Assembly: GCF_039523755.1 (NCBI RefSeq)
Contig: NZ_BAAAFX010000010.1
Span: 285,750 to 349,749, forward strand
Direction of reading: 5' to 3'
From: Tatumella terrea
Lineage (GTDB): Bacteria > Pseudomonadota > Gammaproteobacteria > Enterobacterales > Enterobacteriaceae
Length of the DNA: 64,000 bases
In this document: positions 60,227 to 64,000 of the stretch, piece by piece
Layout of the letters: each line of letters begins with the position of its first letter
Numbering within the stretch: position 1 is the first letter of the stretch
Notes under the pieces: generated by a model
What the model was told of the DNA's origin: nothing
What the model saw: the letters and a program-made list of their open reading frames with translations, nothing else
The model's database searches: none
Translations under genes and position numbers: made by a program

Positions 60227-63200
60227 TTATGATGGATTATCAGTCGACGAATGATGAAGAATTTCATCCATTGTGGCGTTCACATTTTCCAGTGTGACCA
60301 ATGTAGTAGACTGGTATGTACTGCCGCTACCATCACGGTCAATAGAGACGACGGTATTGCCACTATCGGTATGGGTAACAGATACGTAATTACCCAGGCT
60401 GCTTTCCTTCCCATCCCAGCCGACCAGCAGAGCATCCAGGTCGATATGATCCCCTTCACTCACCGAGAAGTCGTCCCAGGTATCGCTGCCGTTCCCTCCG
60501 GTATTATCATTGCTTAAGACTTTGTACACGACAGTATCGGCACCGCCTTCAAGGTGGAAGGTATCGTCATAAGCTGTACCACCCGTAGTATCGGCCTGAC
60601 TGGTACCGGTGATTGTCGGATGCAGGTTAATCGTCAGGTTGGCTTTAGAGGTCGTACTGCCATCCTCTGCAGTCAGCGTGTAACTGAATATCTCCTTCTG
60701 CGTTATGTCAGCCACATTGATATTACTGTTCAACGCATAGCTATAGCTGCCATCTCCATGAATCGTCAGGGTGCCATACAAACCGGTGAGCGTTTGTGAT
60801 GCAGTGTCGTACTGATTGAGCGTAACACTACTGCCAGACTCGTTGGTTACTGCCAGCTTGGTATAAATCGTTTGTAGTTCATCTGCGGTACCATCAGAAT
60901 CTGTGCCGTCATAGAGGTTTCCTGTGACATCTGAAGACTCAGAAGATGTCTGGAAATTGCTGACTGAGACTTCTGTCCCCGATATTGTGGAACTAAAGGA
61001 GACCGTTGGTGCGATAGTCAGAAAGCCGGTGGCTGAAGAGGTAGCACTGACCTGTACGTAGTAATCCCCTGCCGATAGGTCGTTATCACTTAAATCAATG
61101 TCAGCCGTCGTGACTTTTTGAGTAAGGGATAAGGTTGTAGTAGGTGTCACCGTACCCGAGGCAACCAGAGTACCTGTTGCATCACTTCCTTCATAAATGT
61201 TGTAAGACAGGGTTAAACTGGCCGTCGCACTAACCGATGACTGAGTACCGGTGATAATCAGATGGGTACCTGTTAATACCGTATTGCTGTCTACACTAAA
61301 TTCATTACCAAAGGTTGTGGTTTGACTACTACTGGTTGCGGTGCTCAATGTCCCACTGGCAACCGCTTCTGAATAGGCGGATTCCACTTCGGTCGCAGAG
61401 ACATCGAGGCTTACCTGATCATCTACCGCTTTGAGTGCATTATTGTTGAGGTTAATCGACAATATCTTGGTGGTAATTGTCCCGTCAGGTTCTGTCAGGG
61501 TATAAGTAAACTTCTCTGCGGAGCTGAGAGTATCCGTTGTCTGGCCCGCATTCAGGGTATAGGTGTAATCCCCTTGCTGATCGATAGTCAGAATGCCGTA
61601 TTGACCAGTAATTTCTGTATTCCCGCTTGTGCTGAGAGCTGTTGTACCTACAGAGGTGATCAGCGTACCTGTCGGTACAGTATCGCTTCCTTCACTACTG
61701 CTGGTTTCAGTGAGCAGATTCCCTGTGGTTGAGGTGGCAACTGAAGTGACGCTGTTAACAACATCAGACGTAATGCTCAGTGTGTAAACCGTCGCCACAG
61801 ATAAGCCGACGCCCCCATTCAACATAAACAAATAGGATCCCTGACCAAGCTCCAGTGATAATGGAGATGACGCGCCGGCAAGCAAAGCACTGGTTATCCA
61901 GTCAGATACCTTTTCATACTGTGCATACTGGCCAGTTTCATCATCATATTTATAGACATAGAGATCATATGTTGATGCGATCACGCCCACCATTGTTGCC
62001 TTGATGGTAATATTTTCGACCGTATTGTCCGCTACGTTCAGGTGTAACTGGTTATTCAGATTCAGCAGAGAAGTGTTTAACACACTGCCGAGTGAAAGAT
62101 TCAGTAAGGCGGCGCTGGTCTTGGAACTGGTCCCCTTATCTGTTTCCTCTGATGTGGTAGCGTAATCCAGATCTACGCTCACATCCGGAAGCGCAACAGT
62201 GCCAGTATCAGTATCGGCATCGGTCAGAGAGATCGTCAGTGTGGCACTACTGGTGTTGCCATTTGGCCCCGTCAGTGTGTAATTGAAGGTTTCACTATTA
62301 CCAATATCAGCAACGTCAGTCCCTGAGTTCAGTTTATAGGTATAGTCACCGGCAGCATCAATACTGAGCGTACCGTAGGTCCCTGAGATCGTGGTGTAAC
62401 CTGATGCCGCTACACTGGTATCATTCACACTGCTGATCACCGAACCCGCCGGTGCTGTATCTGCACCACTGCCATCACTACTGCCCGATATCAGGTTACC
62501 GCTGGTTTCTGCACTATTTGAGATAGACGTTTCCAGAATATCGGATTTGATATGCAGGGTATAACCCGTAGCAACAGAGAGGCCCACGCCGGAGTTCAGC
62601 AAAAACAGATAGGTACCTTCACCCAGAGAAAGTGACAGATCCTTGGAGACACCGGCCAGTAAGCCAACGATCCAATTACTCACTTTCTCGTACTGCAGAT
62701 ACTCACCACTGCTCGCATCGTATTTATAGATATACAAATCGAATGAAGATGCGACCAAGCCGCCTACATCGCCCTGGACAACGAAGTTTTCGGTAGTTCC
62801 TTTTGCAACATCAATTTGCAACTGGCTGGCTGGATTTATCAGGGATAAATCGAGAACATTTCCTAACGAAAGATCTAATAACGAGAATCCGGTTTTAGAG
62901 CTTGTACCTTTATCGGTTTCTTCAGCATAAGTGGTGTAATCCAGGCTCGCTGTATCATCCACTGCAAGTAGCTGAGTACTCTCGATTGTGGTGTCAATTG
63001 CGGCAGAAGAATGACTAGTATTACCGGCAGCATCACTCACAATCGTCGTAAAGCTATAGGCTCCATCCGTCAGTACCGGCGTTGTGAAAGTCCATTTACC
63101 CTCTGAATCAGCAGTTGCCTCCCCAAGAGTACCTGAGCCGTCACTAATGGTTACAGTACTTCCTGCTTCTGCGTTTCCTTTCAGGATTGGAGTGGTATCT

Positions 63201-64000
63201 GTCGTGGAGCTATCAGCAATATTGTTACCACTGTCATCAACCAACGTGATACCGGTAGCAGATGCTGGTGCCTGGGTATCGATTGTGACAGCGATAGCAT
63301 TACTGACATCACTACTATTACCCGCAGAGTCAGTTACTTTTGTCGTCAGACTATGGGTACCATCAGCAAGAGCGGAAAGCGTAATACTCCAGCTACCATC
63401 GCTGTTAACTGTTGTCGTGCCGATAGCTTTCGTACCATCGTAAACAGTAATGGTATTTCCTGCTGTGGCTTTACCAGTGAGCTGAGGGGTATTGTCGTTA
63501 GTATCCGCTCCGGCCAGATTCTTACCGTTACCGTCAGTCAGTTCGACATCACTGGCTTCTGCCGGCGGTGTGGTATCGACCGTGACAGGAATGGCGGTCG
63601 AAGGCTGGCTGGTGTTCCCGGCCGCATCGGTGACGGTGGTGGTGATGCTGTGGCTGCCGTCGGCCAGGGCCGGCAGGGTGCTGCTCCAGCTGCCGTCGCT
63701 GCCTGCCGTGGCGGTACCGATGGCTTTACCGTTGTCGAGGATAGTGACGGTGTCGCCGGCTGCCGCAGTCCCTTTCAGGACCGGGGTGGTGTCATTTGTC
63801 TCCGCTCCGGACAGGTTATTACCGCTACCGTCGGTCAGTTCGACATCACCGGCTGCTGCCGGCGCCGTGGTCTCGATCGTGACAGGGATCGCGGCCGAAG
63901 GCTGGCTGGTATTGCCGGCCGCATCGGTGACGGTGGTGGTGATGCTGTGGCTGCCGTCGGCCAGTACCGGCAGAGTGCTGCTCCAGCTGCCGTCACTGCC
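60227..64000 (-). CDS. bapA: giant BapA-type biofilm adhesin, C-terminal part (runs off the window)
   Basis: The minus frame is open from the right edge to 60227, 1257 residues without a start. It begins with about three and a half Ig-like repeats of 99 residues (GSWSSTLPALADGSHSITTT, VTDAAGNTSQPS; 62.9-64.0 kb), then two copies of a 258-residue unit (LDYTTYAEETDKGTSSKTGF and LDYATTSEETDKGTSSKTSA, with SFDLYIYKYDASSGEYLQYE-like cores), a diverged third module, and a type I secretion tail (GGTAYDDTFHLEGGADTVVY, DFSVSEGDHIDLDALLVGWD, LENVNATMDEILHHS). The layout is that of BapA/LapF-type proteins that hold cells in biofilms. It is secreted by the BapBCD genes that follow. The N-terminus and most repeats lie outside the window. 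Confidence 0.9.
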   Translation of the reverse strand, partial: GSDGSWSSTLPVLADGSHSITTTVTDAAGNTSQPSAAIPVTIETTAPAAAGDVELTDGSGNNLSGAETNDTTPVLKGTAAAGDTVTILDNGKAIGTATAGSDGSWSSTLPALADGSHSITTTVTDAAGNTSQPSTAIPVTVDTTPPAEASDVELTDGNGKNLAGADTNDNTPQLTGKATAGNTITVYDGTKAIGTTTVNSDGSWSITLSALADGTHSLTTKVTDSAGNSSDVSNAIAVTIDTQAPASATGITLVDDSGNNIADSSTTDTTPILKGNAEAGSTVTISDGSGTLGEATADSEGKWTFTTPVLTDGAYSFTTIVSDAAGNTSHSSAAIDTTIESTQLLAVDDTASLDYTTYAEETDKGTSSKTGFSLLDLSLGNVLDLSLINPASQLQIDVAKGTTENFVVQGDVGGLVASSFDLYIYKYDASSGEYLQYEKVSNWIVGLLAGVSKDLSLSLGEGTYLFLLNSGVGLSVATGYTLHIKSDILETSISNSAETSGNLISGSSDGSGADTAPAGSVISSVNDTSVAASGYTTISGTYGTLSIDAAGDYTYKLNSGTDVADIGNSETFNYTLTGPNGNTSSATLTISLTDADTDTGTVALPDVSVDLDYATTSEETDKGTSSKTSAALLNLSLGSVLNTSLLNLNNQLHLNVADNTVENITIKATMVGVIASTYDLYVYKYDDETGQYAQYEKVSDWITSALLAGASSPLSLELGQGSYLFMLNGGVGLSVATVYTLSITSDVVNSVTSVATSTTGNLLTETSSSEGSDTVPTGTLITSVGTTALSTSGNTEITGQYGILTIDQQGDYTYTLNAGQTTDTLSSAEKFTYTLTEPDGTITTKILSINLNNNALKAVDDQVSLDVSATEVESAYSEAVASGTLSTATSSSQTTTFGNEFSVDSNTVLTGTHLIITGTQSSVSATASLTLSYNIYEGSDATGTLVASGTVTPTTTLSLTQKVTTADIDLSDNDLSAGDYYVQVSATSSATGFLTIAPTVSFSSTISGTEVSVSNFQTSSESSDVTGNLYDGTDSDGTADELQTIYTKLAVTNESGSSVTLNQYDTASQTLTGLYGTLTIHGDGSYSYALNSNINVADITQKEIFSYTLTAEDGSTTSKANLTINLHPTITGTSQADTTGGTAYDDTFHLEGGADTVVYKVLSNDNTGGNGSDTWDDFSVSEGDHIDLDALLVGWDGKESSLGNYVSVTHTDSGNTVVSIDRDGSGSTYQSTTLVTLENVNATMDEILHHSSTDNPS

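Noticed and set aside
63084..63443. 119-codon plus-strand frame in the adhesin gene
   Set aside because: Antisense of Ig-like repeats; Val/Ser/Leu-rich as expected from the complementary codons.

Overview
The window looks like chromosome of a gamma-proteobacterium of the order Enterobacterales. Close relatives of many Escherichia coli proteins are present (Cbl, YgjR, IaaA-GsiABCD, YbeM, DeoR, PsiE, NlpC, IdnD/IdnT, ThiD), together with an E. coli-type tRNA-Ile2(CAU) and DUF943/DUF1493/STM2901-type accessory genes common in Erwiniaceae and relatives. A Tatumella/Pantoea/Erwinia-like host is plausible, but the genus is inference. The core is fairly GC-rich; the stretch 29.0-40.4 kb is visibly AT-richer and littered with broken genes.

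Layout. (1) 0-1.2 kb: end of a hemin importer (hmuU fragment, hmuV). (2) 1.8-3.8 kb: ygjR and the sulfate-starvation regulator cbl. (3) 4.1-11.3 kb: a tightly overlapping operon, divergent from cbl, with a peptide/nickel-type ABC importer, a luciferase-like flavin monooxygenase and a CMD/alkylhydroperoxidase-like protein whose 3' end is tandemly triplicated. (4) 12.0-19.3 kb: a YceI-like protein, then two more flavin monooxygenases, a GNAT acetyltransferase and a TcyJKLMN-like amino-acid ABC importer with two binding proteins. This resembles the Bacillus subtilis ytmI/cmo operon for S-substituted cysteine salvage. The proteins of (3) and (4) are very poor in Met and Cys, as expected of genes used under sulfur starvation. 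(5) 19.9-28.1 kb: glutathione importer gsiABCD with iaaA, the deaminated-glutathione amidase gene ybeM and deoR. The region 3-27 kb is therefore largely a sulfur-acquisition block. (6) psiE and tRNA-Ile2(CAU).

Immediately downstream of the tRNA starts an accessory island (about 29.0-40.4 kb). It holds a P2-like prophage remnant (tail sheath FI and tail protein U), a DUF1493/STM2901 pair, two degraded IS3-family copies (one invaded by an IS30-type fragment, the other by an IS110/IS1111-type element), a candidate membrane toxin/immunity pair, and a graveyard of effector-immunity modules typical of type VI secretion: a HEMTH metalloprotease broken by a stop codon beside an intact immunity lipoprotein, an effector tail overlapping a membrane protein, and a peptidoglycan-binding effector fragment overlapping a lysozyme-inhibitor-like gene that is present twice.

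The right part returns to metabolic and surface genes: an amidase/MHS-transporter operon with a divergent LysR regulator, broken DUF943 and DUF1493 genes, thiD behind a TPP riboswitch, nlpC, an idonate/gluconate locus (idnD with a one-base frameshift, idnT, and a convergent exported beta-propeller lactonase), an exported lipase, and a bapABCD-type locus for a giant biofilm adhesin and its type I secretion system. The adhesin gene runs off the right edge.
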